Shown here piece after piece: positions 8,175 to 16,527 of a stretch of 62,298 bases of DNA (position 1 is the first letter of the stretch; the number at the start of each line of letters is the position of its first letter). The notes beneath the pieces were generated by a model. It ran no database searches, was not told the origin of the DNA, and was given only the letters and a program-made list of their open reading frames with translations. The translations under genes and the position numbers were made by a program. Source of the stretch: a virus; IMG/VR virus record IMGVR_UViG_3300012928_000004, positions 1-62,298 of that record; one strand, 5' to 3'.

Positions 8175-8560
8175 ATCCTAAGCCTAATGGTGAGCGTAAT
8201 TATCTACCGACCAAAAAGAAAGGAAACGTAACTATCAATCCTAAAAAGGAGGACCTTATGTCTGAAAATTTAAGAAGGAGAATCCAATCATCGGTAGATG
8301 AATTGAGAGAATCCGCAAAGAAGAAAGCAAAACATATCAAAGCTGCTAAAGCGGGTAAGCGTTGGCAAGACTCTGATGGCGATGGCAAATGGTATGAGCC
8401 TGGTCAGGATGTGAAGAAAGAAGCAGTCGAAGCACCTGAAAAACCTGCCTCAGTCGATGACTCTGCAGCGAAGAAAGCAGCAAAGGATAGAATGAAGGCA
8501 AAGATGATGCAAGCCACTCAAGATATGGATGCAAAGAAGAGTGGACGTATGGCAGGATAA
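8171..8560 (+). CDS. Hypothetical small basic protein with DxDxDG motif
   Basis: 129 residues from the ATG that overlaps the previous stop. A second in-frame ATG at 8258 is preceded by a strong AAGGAGG (8246-8252) and would give 100 residues beginning MSENLRRRIQ; that start may be the main one. The protein is rich in Lys and Ala. RWQDSDGDGKWYEPGQDV contains a D-S-D-G-D-G loop like the calcium-binding loops of EF-hand or dockerin repeats. Function unknown; the late-promoter context suggests a virion-associated protein. Confidence 0.6.
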   Translation: MNPKPNGERNYLPTKKKGNVTINPKKEDLMSENLRRRIQSSVDELRESAKKKAKHIKAAKAGKRWQDSDGDGKWYEPGQDVKKEAVEAPEKPASVDDSAAKKAAKDRMKAKMMQATQDMDAKKSGRMAG

Positions 8561-8596
8561 GAGCCTATATAGGGTAGACCCTATTGGTGATATCAA

Positions 8597-8797
8597 ATGC
8601 TAAATTTCCTTCTTCCTATTGCATACAAAGTAGTAGACAATGCTGTTGCAAAGATTCCTGATGACGCAGAGCTCGGTGAAAAACTGATTGATATCTGTCT
8701 GTTGATTCTTGGCAAAGCAGTGAAACTAACAAAGACTACTGCTGACGATGAATTGCTTGCTCGTGTAAGCGAAGCTATTAAGGCACGCCCAGAGTAA
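8597..8797 (+). CDS. Hypothetical protein, 66 residues
   Basis: A small mostly helical protein with a hydrophobic stretch in the middle (LIDICLLILGKAVKL) and charged flanks. The segment is short for a membrane span and more likely an amphipathic or buried helix. A perfect 7-bp inverted repeat (ATAGGGT/ACCCTAT, 8569-8584) lies just upstream. No family recognised. It sits directly before the late promoter of an Ig-like virion protein. Confidence 0.55.
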   Translation: MLNFLLPIAYKVVDNAVAKIPDDAELGEKLIDICLLILGKAVKLTKTTADDELLARVSEAIKARPE

Positions 8798-8803
8798 TCA
8801 TTG

Positions 8804-8811
8804 TATAAATA
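8804..8811 (+). promoter_or_regulatory. Late promoter TATAAATA
   Basis: An exact TATAAATA in the 47-nt gap between genes, 33 nt upstream of the ATG at 8845. This is one of the clearest late promoters in the window. Confidence 0.75.
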
Positions 8812-8844
8812 ACTTGTAGGAATACAACTTGTCCTCGGAGTAAA

Positions 8845-9687
8845 ATGGCAATCTACGGAACACTTGACGCGAAAGCGATGGGCACCGATGTTGTAGCGAC
8901 TAATGGCGATGCCACAGTTACAACTGCTGGTGACTTCACTGATGCTGCAGATAACCTTGTCAAAGTTGGTGACATCCTTGAGCTTTCAGGTGTTGCTTAC
9001 ATTGTTAAAGAGGTTACATCAGCAACTGCGCTTGAGCTGCACACAACATACGCTGCATCTACTGGCACAGTTAGTGCTGCTGCAGCGGTTAGAAGAACAG
9101 CACCGAAAGCGGTCGCTGAATATGTAGTTAAGGGTGGAGACACCGTTGGTTACGACCTTGTTTTTGTTGACACAACTGAGCAGGGTATCGCTGCAAACAA
9201 AGCACGTGGTATCACTGGACCTGGTTGGTGGTTATACAATACATACACAACTGCCGCAGGTGACACACGTCACAAGGCTGAGTGTCTTGCATTCGTCCAC
9301 GCAACTGCAGCTGCTGCTGGTGATGACGCTGATGATACTGTGGTAGCAGACGCTGCTGCATCTATTGCAATCACAGCACAACCTGCAAACAGCACATCCT
9401 CTTCTGGAGCAGGGACATTCACACTCACTACTGCAGCAACTGGCACACCTGGCACCCTTGCTTATGTGTGGCAGCGTAAGAAAGCATCTGGTAGCAGATG
9501 GACTAACATTACTGCATCCCTTGACACTGGCATCACATATGCAGACTTCACTACAGCAACACTTGCTTACAGTAGTCTTGCAGCAGATGGTCTTGATGGA
9601 TACAAGTATCGTGTGAAAATCACATCCGCAAATGGTATTGAAGAAGTAGTTTCTGATGGTGCAGCAACGCTCACATTCGGAAGTTAA
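8845..9687 (+). CDS. Virion surface-type protein with C-terminal Ig-like domain
   Basis: A 280-residue Ala/Thr/Gly-rich protein with almost no charged clusters, typical of beta-rich phage structural proteins. The N-terminal 95 residues look like a small beta domain (VKVGDILELSGVAYIVKEV). The C-terminal 100 residues have an Ig-like pattern: ITAQPANSTSSSGAGTFTL, then AYVWQRKKASGSRWTNI and YKYRVKITSANG, with the buried Trp and Tyr expected for the fold. Such domains decorate capsids, tails or fibres and bind surfaces weakly. The exact virion location is unknown. Confidence 0.68.
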   Translation: MAIYGTLDAKAMGTDVVATNGDATVTTAGDFTDAADNLVKVGDILELSGVAYIVKEVTSATALELHTTYAASTGTVSAAAAVRRTAPKAVAEYVVKGGDTVGYDLVFVDTTEQGIAANKARGITGPGWWLYNTYTTAAGDTRHKAECLAFVHATAAAAGDDADDTVVADAAASIAITAQPANSTSSSGAGTFTLTTAATGTPGTLAYVWQRKKASGSRWTNITASLDTGITYADFTTATLAYSSLAADGLDGYKYRVKITSANGIEEVVSDGAATLTFGS

Positions 9688-9706
9688 TTAAATTATTAAT
9701 TTCGTA

Positions 9707-10075
9707 ATGCATTTTGATGAATTAAATGACAAAAACTATTTGATGTTTGCTATTAAGCACTACGACAACCCACAGTCGGTTACCGTAGATGACTTCATGG
9801 AAGACATGAAAAAGTTTAAGTATCTGAAGCGGTTGCTTAAGAGATATCTAAAGTCTGGTGTGTTGAGGGTTAACCTTATCCTCAACCACCTTATTATTTT
9901 GTTTAATACCTTTGGTGATGGGACCATCCCATTACTCATGTATAAACTAGGGGAGGAATACTTTCCTATTATAAAAACATTCCTTATATATCTGGACAAA
10001 TATCCAGACATACCTGGAGTGTTTTCTCATATAAATATTGACATGGACGTAAAGGATTTACTGGACAGCATATGA
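9707..10075 (+). CDS. Hypothetical protein, 122 residues
   Basis: A Leu/Ile-rich, probably all-helical protein (FKYLKRLLKRYLKSGVLRVNLILNHLIILFNTFGDGTIPLLMYKLGEEYFPIIKTFLIYL). The regular spacing of aromatic and basic residues suggests a soluble helical bundle rather than membrane spans. No catalytic motif is visible and I do not recognise the family. It starts 19 nt after the Ig-like protein gene and overlaps the next ATG, so it probably belongs to the same late operon. Confidence 0.6.
   Translation: MHFDELNDKNYLMFAIKHYDNPQSVTVDDFMEDMKKFKYLKRLLKRYLKSGVLRVNLILNHLIILFNTFGDGTIPLLMYKLGEEYFPIIKTFLIYLDKYPDIPGVFSHINIDMDVKDLLDSI
10030..10037 (+). promoter_or_regulatory. Late promoter TATAAATA
   Basis: TATAAATA inside the 3' end of the preceding gene, 34 nt before the ATG at 10072. 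The spacing is right for a late promoter serving the next gene. Confidence 0.5.
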
Positions 10076-10455
10076 ATGAAGATGCACCCACAATGAGCGT
10101 AGGTAATGGAGGTTTCACTGGAAACGCATCCAATACTGGACCTAATGCGGGTATCGATCCTCTCATGACTGCCCGTCCTAAGCGTAGAAAATATAAAAGA
10201 AAGAGTGCCAACGTTATTACTAACGTCGGTATTGGTGAGGCGGTTGAAGACAAGGCAGGTTATCTTCCCTACCTAGTGTCTTACGACGGTGCCGAATCTT
10301 ATGTGCTATACTCTAAGAGTGAGTCTGCACTTAAGATAGAACTTAGAAAGATGTATCGACCAGAAAATTTTAAGAAGATTGCCGTGAAACGTCTTTATCC
10401 TACTGAAGTTATTAAATTTTACTGGAATAAACGCCAAGACGCCCTACGAGTGTAA
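10072..10455 (+). CDS. Hypothetical protein, 127 residues
   Basis: The first 45 residues are disordered-looking (Gly, Asn, Thr, Pro) and end in a very basic patch (RPKRRKYKRKS). A compact C-terminal domain follows (YLPYLVSYDGAESYVLYSKSESALKIELRKMYRP). No known motif identifies it. The ATGA overlap with the preceding gene and the late-promoter match upstream favour a late role. The basic patch could bind nucleic acid, but that is a guess. Confidence 0.6.
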   Translation: MNEDAPTMSVGNGGFTGNASNTGPNAGIDPLMTARPKRRKYKRKSANVITNVGIGEAVEDKAGYLPYLVSYDGAESYVLYSKSESALKIELRKMYRPENFKKIAVKRLYPTEVIKFYWNKRQDALRV

Positions 10456-10886
10456 TGTCTGATATAAATTCAGCAATTCTAGAAAGACTAGAAAAGGTGG
10501 TAGACTCCTTACAGGAAAACTCTGTAAAGATGGGTCAACTTCTTGCTGTACACAACGAAAAACTGGACAAGCAAGACAAGATTGACCAAGTTTTGTTTGA
10601 GAAAGTAGATAGAATCCATGCTGACTTATCCAGAGAGACGGACGCTATCAAGAGAGGATGCGAGAGAGACATCCGTCTGGTAGATGACAGACTCCGCATG
10701 ATGGAGAAGAAGATGTGGACTATCGCAGGTGCTCTCACTGTGATAACCTTCATGATTAGTGTGCCAGGTCAAGCGTTAATGAGATCCTTGACAGGTGGAG
10801 AAAACCGTAGTATGCTACCTACAGTAGATAGGCTTGCATGGACTACGTTGAGGACAAATACATTAAATTCCTCAGCGCGAGGTTAG
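10455..10886 (+). CDS. Coiled-coil protein with one membrane segment
   Basis: A 143-residue protein. Residues 5-90 form a charged heptad-rich helix (ILERLEKVVDSLQENSVKMGQLL and onward), followed by a hydrophobic segment WTIAGALTVITFMISVPGQAL at about 91-111 and a short polar tail. The layout of cytoplasmic coiled coil plus a single TM is like that of several phage membrane or lysis-associated proteins, but nothing proves such a role. The 3' end overlaps the primase gene by 49 nt. Confidence 0.55.
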   Translation: MSDINSAILERLEKVVDSLQENSVKMGQLLAVHNEKLDKQDKIDQVLFEKVDRIHADLSRETDAIKRGCERDIRLVDDRLRMMEKKMWTIAGALTVITFMISVPGQALMRSLTGGENRSMLPTVDRLAWTTLRTNTLNSSARG

Positions 10887-11827
10887 ATAGATACAAACAC
10901 GTTAAGCGTGGTTTATACAACTTTAGATGCCCCTACTGTGGTGATTCTCAGAAGAATCGCACGAAAGCAAGGGGTTATTTTTTTCTAAAGAAGACAGAAT
11001 ACATTTACAAGTGTCACAACTGTGGTGTTGGTAGGTCCCTAGCAAACTTCTTAAAGGAGCAAGCGGTGGATTTGTATGACCAATTCTTACTTGAAAAGTA
11101 TCAGCAGGGAATGACTGGGAAAGGTCGTCATACACCTGCACCAAAGATTCCGTCATCAAAACCACACTTCAATAAGACAAAAGACTTGCAGCAGATTTCA
11201 AGTCTAAATAATGAGCATCCAGCAAAGCAATATCTACTAGACAGGAAGATACCTGAGGACCAACTCGGTAGATTCTATTACGTTGACAAGTTTAAGAGTT
11301 GGGTTAACACTCGTAAACCCACCTTCGACAATCTGCAAAACGACAGACCTAGAATTATTATCCCATTGATTGATGCGGATGGTAAATGGTTTGGAGTCCA
11401 AGGGAGGTCCATGTCTCCTAAGTCTCCTCTCAGATACATATCAATTATGTTTGAGGATAAACTTAAACTATTTGGACAAGACCAAGTAAACCCAGAGGAG
11501 ACTGTTTATGTCACAGAAGGACCATTCGACAGTACTTTCATTAGACAAGCTGTTGCTATGTGTGGTAGCGATGTTGACCACCGCAGTTTACCTTATAGGT
11601 CTAGGGTCTGGGTCTTCGACAACGAACCTAGGAATAGACAAATCGTGCAGAGACTCGATTCAGCAATCACAAACGGGGAGACCGTGGTTATATGGCCAAA
11701 GACCATAAAGCACAAGGATATCAATGATATGGTCTTGGCAGGACTGAGACCAGATGATATAATTAAAAAGAATACCTACCAAGGGTTAGAAGCACAAATT
11801 AAATTTACCGATTGGAAAAAAGTATGA
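10838..11827 (+). CDS. gp61: DNA primase gp61
   Basis: A 329-residue primase. The N-terminal zinc finger is C31-P-Y-C34 and C59-H-N-C62, separated by a basic loop. A Toprim catalytic core follows, with YVTEGPFDS (Glu227) and the acidic VWVFDNEP segment. It makes RNA primers on the lagging strand together with the gp41 helicase. The length is close to T4 gp61. It ends in an ATGA overlap with nrdA. Confidence 0.92.
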   Translation: MDYVEDKYIKFLSARLDRYKHVKRGLYNFRCPYCGDSQKNRTKARGYFFLKKTEYIYKCHNCGVGRSLANFLKEQAVDLYDQFLLEKYQQGMTGKGRHTPAPKIPSSKPHFNKTKDLQQISSLNNEHPAKQYLLDRKIPEDQLGRFYYVDKFKSWVNTRKPTFDNLQNDRPRIIIPLIDADGKWFGVQGRSMSPKSPLRYISIMFEDKLKLFGQDQVNPEETVYVTEGPFDSTFIRQAVAMCGSDVDHRSLPYRSRVWVFDNEPRNRQIVQRLDSAITNGETVVIWPKTIKHKDINDMVLAGLRPDDIIKKNTYQGLEAQIKFTDWKKV

Positions 11828-14154
11828 GCGACATTAGTGTTGTTAAGCGTAATGGGGTGGTCGCAGACCTCAATCTAGAGAAAGTACATAAGATGGTAGA
11901 GATGGCCTGCCGTGACCTTGGCGGTGTGTCAGAGTCGCACGTAGAAATGAATGCCAATCTACAATTCTTCGATGGTATTAGGACACAAGACATCCAAGAA
12001 ATTCTTATTAAGTCTGCTAATGACTTGATTTCTTTGGAGACACCTAACTACCAATTTGTTGCTGCACGTCTTCTCCTATTCGGACTTCGTAAACAAGTCT
12101 TTGGAGAGCATCCAGACGATGCTCCACCGCTTCTAGAGCATGTGCAATCATGTGTAGATGAAGGTGTATATGATGAGAGTCTTATTAAACTATATTCCGA
12201 TGAGGAATGGGAAGAGATTGACTCTTACATTGACTATGACCGTGACTATATGTTTACATATGCTGGTCTAAGACAGGTTGCTGATAAATATCTCGTACAA
12301 GATCGCAGCAATGGTCGTCTGTATGAGACTCCTCAGCAGATGTATATCATGATCGCAGCTACTCTCTTTCAAAATTACACACAAGAGTATAGACTCGATT
12401 ATGTAAAACGCTATTATGACGCAATCTCAAAACACAAAATCAACATCCCAACACCAGTCATGGCAGGGGTCAGGACGCCCCTTAGACAATTTGCTAGCTG
12501 TGTGCTTGTGGATGTTGATGACACCCTCGATTCTATCTTTAGCAGTGACATGGCTATTGGCTACTATGTTGCTCAAAGGGCTGGCATCGGTATCAACGCA
12601 GGTAGAATCAGGGGCATCAACAGTAAAATCAGAGGTGGAGAGGTTCAACACACAGGTGTTGTCCCCTTCCTCAAAAAGTTTGAGTCAACTGTCAGATGCT
12701 GCACTCAAAACGGTATCCGAGGTGGGTCAGCGACTGTCCACTTTCCGATCTGGCATCAAGAAATCGAAGACATCATCGTCCTCAAAAACAACAAAGGCAC
12801 GGAAGACAACCGAGTCAGAAAACTCGACTACAGTATCCAACTAAGCAAGTTATTTTATGAAAGGTTTATTTCTAACAAGGACATTTCACTCTTCAGTCCT
12901 CACGATGTCCCTGGTCTTTATGACGCTTTCGGGACTGATGAGTTTGATGATTTGTATGTCCGTTACGAAACAAATACTTCAGTCCCAAGAAGCACCATCG
13001 GTGCTCAAGAATTAATTCTTGCACTACTTAAAGAGAGAGCAGAGACAGGTCGTCTCTATCTAATGAATATTGACCACTGTAATACTCACTCCTCTTTCAA
13101 AGACAAAGTAAACATGAGTAACCTCTGTCAGGAGATTACTCTACCTACTGACCCTATCAGACACATTGATGATGATGGTGGTGAGATTGCTCTGTGCATT
13201 CTCTCTGCTATTAATGTTGGTAAACTTACATCTAACCTTGATGAGTTGGATAACCTATGTGACCTTGCAGTTAGAGGACTGGAAGAGTTGATTGATTACC
13301 AAGAGTATCCTGTTGCTGCTGCAAAACGTAGCACTCTAGCACGTCGCTCACTTGGTATTGGTTTCATTGGTCTTGCTCATTACCTTGCTAAGAATGGTGT
13401 AAAATATGACTCACAAGAGGCATGGGACTTGACTCATAGACTCACTGAATCATTCCAGTATCACCTTCTTAAAGCATCAAATCAAATTGCACAAGAGAAA
13501 GGAGCATGTGAAGCATTCCATCGTACAAAGTATATCGATGGACTTCTACCAATCGATACATATAAGAAGGACGTAGATCAGATTACAAACGAACCTCTTC
13601 ATTATGATTGGGATAGTCTTAGGTCATCTATCGAGGAGCATGGACTCAGGCACAGCACTCTGTCCGCACAAATGCCATCGGAATCTAGTTCCGTTGTGTC
13701 AAACGCAACCAATGGAATCGAACCTCCTCGCGACTACTTGTCCGTTAAGAAATCAAAGAAGGGACCTCTTAAGCAAATTGTTCCTCAATTTAATTCACTG
13801 AAAAATAATTACACACTACTCTGGGACATGCCTTCTAACGAAGGTTACATCAAGATTGTAGCAGTGATGCAAAAGTTTTTTGACCAAGGTATCAGTGGTA
13901 ACTGGTCCTACAATCCAGAAAATTATAATAATAACGAAGTGCCTGTGTCTGTAATGGCACAAGACCTACTTAATACTTACAAATACGGTTGGAAAACCTC
14001 ATACTATCAAAATACATACGATGCCAAGAAAGATATCGATGAGCCTGCCCATCCAATCGGATGGAAAGATGAAGTGCCAGACACTGAAGCTCTTGTAAAC
14101 GATATCCTTTACGGTGCAGAATCGGAGGAAGATTGTGATGGTTGCAAAGTCTGA
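11824..14154 (+). CDS. nrdA: Ribonucleotide reductase class Ia, alpha subunit
   Basis: 776 residues from ATG 11824, which overlaps the gp61 stop; an in-frame ATG at 11812 would add four residues. The key residues are visible: active-site C226 (FASCVLVD), the radical motif N433-L-C435-Q-E437, partner C458 (ALCILSAI), and the C-terminal redox pair C771-D-G-C774. The N-terminal ATP-cone region appears present (VVKRNGVVADLNLEKV). It reduces ribonucleotides to deoxyribonucleotides with NrdB, supplying the large dNTP demand of phage replication. Electrons may come from the phage glutaredoxin at 30694-30942. Confidence 0.95.
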   Translation: MSDISVVKRNGVVADLNLEKVHKMVEMACRDLGGVSESHVEMNANLQFFDGIRTQDIQEILIKSANDLISLETPNYQFVAARLLLFGLRKQVFGEHPDDAPPLLEHVQSCVDEGVYDESLIKLYSDEEWEEIDSYIDYDRDYMFTYAGLRQVADKYLVQDRSNGRLYETPQQMYIMIAATLFQNYTQEYRLDYVKRYYDAISKHKINIPTPVMAGVRTPLRQFASCVLVDVDDTLDSIFSSDMAIGYYVAQRAGIGINAGRIRGINSKIRGGEVQHTGVVPFLKKFESTVRCCTQNGIRGGSATVHFPIWHQEIEDIIVLKNNKGTEDNRVRKLDYSIQLSKLFYERFISNKDISLFSPHDVPGLYDAFGTDEFDDLYVRYETNTSVPRSTIGAQELILALLKERAETGRLYLMNIDHCNTHSSFKDKVNMSNLCQEITLPTDPIRHIDDDGGEIALCILSAINVGKLTSNLDELDNLCDLAVRGLEELIDYQEYPVAAAKRSTLARRSLGIGFIGLAHYLAKNGVKYDSQEAWDLTHRLTESFQYHLLKASNQIAQEKGACEAFHRTKYIDGLLPIDTYKKDVDQITNEPLHYDWDSLRSSIEEHGLRHSTLSAQMPSESSSVVSNATNGIEPPRDYLSVKKSKKGPLKQIVPQFNSLKNNYTLLWDMPSNEGYIKIVAVMQKFFDQGISGNWSYNPENYNNNEVPVSVMAQDLLNTYKYGWKTSYYQNTYDAKKDIDEPAHPIGWKDEVPDTEALVNDILYGAESEEDCDGCKV

Positions 14155-14320
14155 CATCACCGTTACACTAAGCAAGGCACTCCAAGAAGACTTTGAGTCT
14201 TGGTTGGAGTGTTGTCAATCACTACAAGTCACACCTAAGATAAATTCATTTCTACATTATGTCGCAAACTACGGGACAAGCAAAGATGGGAGTCACAGTA
14301 TTCAATCAAAAGAAAGTTGA
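14138..14320 (+). CDS. Hypothetical small protein between nrdA and nrdB
   Basis: A 60-residue frame starting at ATG 14138 and overlapping the end of nrdA (17 nt) and the start of nrdB. The sequence (MVAKSDITVTLSKALQEDFE and onward) looks like a folded polypeptide rather than a shadow for its first 45 residues, and it fills the otherwise empty gap between nrdA and nrdB. The last residues (TSKDGSHSIQSKES) are polar and lie over the nrdB start. No function can be assigned. Confidence 0.4.
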   Translation: MVAKSDITVTLSKALQEDFESWLECCQSLQVTPKINSFLHYVANYGTSKDGSHSIQSKES

Positions 14321-15422
14321 TTCTACAAAACAACCAATGTTTTTTGGTGCACCCTTGGGGATGCAACGTTATGATGAGTACAGGTATCCTGACTTTGACA
14401 GACTAACTCAATCTCAACTAGGATTTTTCTGGAGACCTGAAGAGGTTTCTCTACAGAAAGACCGCGCCGATTATAAAACACTAAACGATCAACAGAAGCA
14501 CATCTATACTTCCAACCTGAAGTATCAAATCCTCCTTGACTCTGTGCAGGGTCGAGGACCAGGCATGGCATTCTCTCCTTTCTGCTCACTCCCTGAGTTG
14601 GAAGGTTGCATGGGTGTCTGGCAATTTATGGAGCAAATTCACTCACGCTCATACACACACATCATTAAAAACGTTTACCCAGATCCTGGTGAAGTCTTTG
14701 ATAAAGTCTTAGACGACGAAAGAATCATGGCACGTGCACAGTCAGTAACAAAAGCATATGACGATTTCCTAGCGGCAGCAGGTGACTGGGCAGGTGGTAA
14801 CATGTGGCAAGGTAGTTGGAAAGATTGTCCTACAGCAGACAGCACTAGACAACACATGAAACGACTGCTCTACAGAGCAGTGGCCAACGTAAATATTTTA
14901 GAAGGTATTAGATTTTATGTATCCTTCGCTTGCAGTTTTGCCTTTGGCGAATTAAAACTGATGGAAGGGTCAGCAAAAATTATTGCTTTGATAGCAAGAG
15001 ACGAATCACAGCATCTTAACATCACTCAGAAAATTCTCAGAAAATGGAGAGAAGGTGATGATGAAGAGATGCAGGTTATTGCAGAAGAAGAAAAAGAAAA
15101 CGTCCGTCAGATGTTTGCAACAGCAGTTGCAGAGGAAAAAGAATGGGCAACCTATCTCTTCTCACAAGGCAGTATGATTGGTCTTAACGAGAGACTTCTC
15201 TCACAGTATGTTGAATGGATTGCAAATCGTAGATTGAAGAATCTTGGTTTGGCACCTCTGTTTGATATTCCCGCAAGAAATAACCCATTGCCATGGACCC
15301 AGCACTGGCTAAATAGCAAAGGGCAACAGAATGCTCCTCAGGAAACTGAGATTGAATCTTACATTGTGGGGGGAATCAAACAGGATGTCGAAGCAAACAC
15401 CTTCGCGGGATTTTCACTTTGA
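14286..15422 (+). CDS. nrdB: Ribonucleotide reductase class Ia, beta subunit
   Basis: 378 residues from ATG 14286 (MGVTVFNQKKVD); an in-frame ATG at 14259 would add nine. The di-iron motifs are present: LPELEGCMGVWQFMEQIHSRSYTHI supplies the E and ExxH helix, and IALIARDESQHLNI the second DExxH helix. This subunit holds the tyrosyl radical needed by NrdA. The terminal residues (SYIVGGIKQDVEANTFAGFSL) resemble the NrdA-binding tail of class Ia beta subunits. It forms the dNTP-synthesis cluster with nrdA. Confidence 0.93.
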   Translation: MGVTVFNQKKVDSTKQPMFFGAPLGMQRYDEYRYPDFDRLTQSQLGFFWRPEEVSLQKDRADYKTLNDQQKHIYTSNLKYQILLDSVQGRGPGMAFSPFCSLPELEGCMGVWQFMEQIHSRSYTHIIKNVYPDPGEVFDKVLDDERIMARAQSVTKAYDDFLAAAGDWAGGNMWQGSWKDCPTADSTRQHMKRLLYRAVANVNILEGIRFYVSFACSFAFGELKLMEGSAKIIALIARDESQHLNITQKILRKWREGDDEEMQVIAEEEKENVRQMFATAVAEEKEWATYLFSQGSMIGLNERLLSQYVEWIANRRLKNLGLAPLFDIPARNNPLPWTQHWLNSKGQQNAPQETEIESYIVGGIKQDVEANTFAGFSL

Positions 15423-15834
15423 ATTTGAGCATTACTGGGGCGGCACTCCGTCCGAGGTGCAACAATTAGAAAGGTGGGGAAAGAAACAGAAAGGAATTAT
15501 CAGATTCCTTGTGCTGAATTTCTTCCTACCTTGGTATGCTAAATGGTGGTTGGATTATAAACTCCAACGAGAGATGTCTTCTGTAGATCGGCAAGCAAAA
15601 GAGTTGCTCGATCATTGGAATGAAGAAGACAAACCACAAACAATCATGGAAACCAGACCATCAGAGGTCGAAGGGTTGGATGACATCTCTATCAGACATA
15701 GAGCGTTTACCTCTTGGCCTCCACCCGACCAATGGTATCAGGGACCACTTGAAGTTTTTACACAAACTGAAGAGGGACTTGAAACGCCAACCACATCCGA
15801 CACCTTACCCGACCCGTGGCAGGAGAAGGAGTAA
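15385..15834 (+). CDS. Hypothetical protein, 149 residues, possibly membrane-associated
   Basis: Starts at ATG 15385 inside the end of nrdB. The N-terminus is polar (MSKQTPSRDFHFEFEHYWGG). An aromatic hydrophobic stretch FLVLNFFLPWYAKWWL lies at about residues 40-55 next to basic KKQKG, which suits an interfacial or single-span membrane helix. The C-terminal third is Pro/Thr-rich and acidic. No family is recognised. It ends the nrd cluster, just before a region of very small genes. Confidence 0.55.
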   Translation: MSKQTPSRDFHFEFEHYWGGTPSEVQQLERWGKKQKGIIRFLVLNFFLPWYAKWWLDYKLQREMSSVDRQAKELLDHWNEEDKPQTIMETRPSEVEGLDDISIRHRAFTSWPPPDQWYQGPLEVFTQTEEGLETPTTSDTLPDPWQEKE

Positions 15835-15851
15835 AAAAAAGAAGTAGCTTG

Positions 15852-15858
15852 CTAAATA
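15852..15858 (+). promoter_or_regulatory. Late promoter-like CTAAATA
   Basis: CTAAATA in the 102-nt gap after 15834 and 79 nt before the ATG at 15937. It is the only promoter-like site I see for the following small genes. Confidence 0.4.
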
Positions 15859-15885
15859 GTTGAGCATGTGCTATCATATGCTTAT

Positions 15886-15936
15886 CGTTCATCCCCTAGG
15901 GGACGCAAGTAAGTCGCGGAACGGAGCGTTCATCCC
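15886..15936 (+). repeat. Leader element with direct repeat and CCCCTAGGGG palindrome
   Basis: CGTTCATCCC occurs at 15886-15895 and again at 15927-15936, immediately before the ATG at 15937. The first copy merges into the palindrome CCCCTAGGGG (15893-15902), followed by a GC-rich stretch unlike the surrounding AT-rich DNA. It looks like a structured leader or regulatory RNA. A 45-codon frame (15866-16003) also reads through it in another phase. Confidence 0.45.
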
Positions 15937-16098
15937 ATGGTTGAGTTACTACTATACTCCAATCTCTCTTGTGCAGATGCTAAGGCATTCTTGGGCAAGG
16001 TAAGGAGGCATGAAGACTTGGAACCCCAAGTCAAAATTGAGTTAATCGAGACTATGAAGGAGGCAACTCCTGATTGTCCATGGGACGCAAACGACTAA
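15937..16098 (+). CDS. Small conserved-type protein, 53 residues
   Basis: ATG 15937 opens a 53-residue frame beginning MVELLLYSNLSCADAKAFL and ending CPWDAND. It contains two Cys (12 and 49). A GGAG at 15923-15926 could act as ribosome binding site at about 10 nt. The pattern of buried hydrophobics followed by charged helices looks like a real small folded protein. I associate this type with cyanophages but cannot give a function. It is preceded by the structured repeat element. Confidence 0.6.
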   Translation: MVELLLYSNLSCADAKAFLGKVRRHEDLEPQVKIELIETMKEATPDCPWDAND

Positions 16099-16139
16099 AG
16101 GAACGGGCCTAAAAATCCAATTACTTTAGGAGTAAACAA

Positions 16140-16283
16140 ATGACTACTATCACATACAGAGGTGTCAAATATGACGCCGAGCAGTACAAGGCAAAGGTAC
16201 TTGAGGAGAGAGACCAACGCAACCGTCACGATATGATGTATCGTGGTATCAAGGTTGAGAGGAAATTCGCCAGCAAGTCCTGA
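16140..16283 (+). CDS. Small protein resembling the cyanobacterial DUF4278 family
   Basis: A 47-residue protein starting MTTITYRGVKYDAEQYKAK. The TYRGVKYD start followed by a second copy-like MYRGIKVE resembles the short cyanobacterial proteins that begin xLTYRGVxYE. TTTAGGAG lies 7 nt before the ATG. The C-terminus is basic. Its role is unknown; the resemblance to a cyanobacterial family suggests it was taken from a host. A terminator follows 14 nt after the stop. Confidence 0.6.
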   Translation: MTTITYRGVKYDAEQYKAKVLEERDQRNRHDMMYRGIKVERKFASKS

Positions 16284-16297
16284 GCGTGATATCAATA

Positions 16298-16319
16298 GAG
16301 GGCGAGTGCCCTCTTTTTT
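16298..16319 (+). terminator. Rho-independent terminator
   Basis: GAGGGC-GAGT-GCCCTC perfect 6-bp stem with a 4-nt loop followed by TTTTTTA. It separates the two small genes at 15937-16283 from the next cluster. Confidence 0.85.
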
Positions 16320-16332
16320 ATTAGGAGCTATT

Positions 16333-16527
16333 ATGAATCACGATAAAGTAAAAGCAATTGCACGTAACCTTAAACTTCTAGCAATCTCTTTGGAGGATGC
16401 TATTAAAGAAGATGTAGAAGCATACAACACACCATCAGATGCTATTAAGGATACTTGGTTTCCTAAGAAACAAGCAGAGAGATTGGGTTATAGATATAGT
16501 GATGACGATGATGGGTATGCAGATTGA
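16333..16527 (+). CDS. Hypothetical acidic protein, 64 residues
   Basis: ATG 16333 is preceded by TTAGGAG. An upstream in-frame start at 16243 would run through the terminator and is rejected. The protein is helical and acidic, with a C-terminal run of four Asp (YSDDDDGYAD) and a FPKKQAERLG segment. No recognised domain. The stop overlaps the TTG start of the nuclease gene, suggesting coupling. Confidence 0.55.
   Translation: MNHDKVKAIARNLKLLAISLEDAIKEDVEAYNTPSDAIKDTWFPKKQAERLGYRYSDDDDGYAD

Noticed and set aside
8569-8584. ATAGGGT/ACCCTAT inverted repeat as a terminator
   Set aside because: The loop is too short and there is no T run; at best a small regulatory hairpin before 8597.
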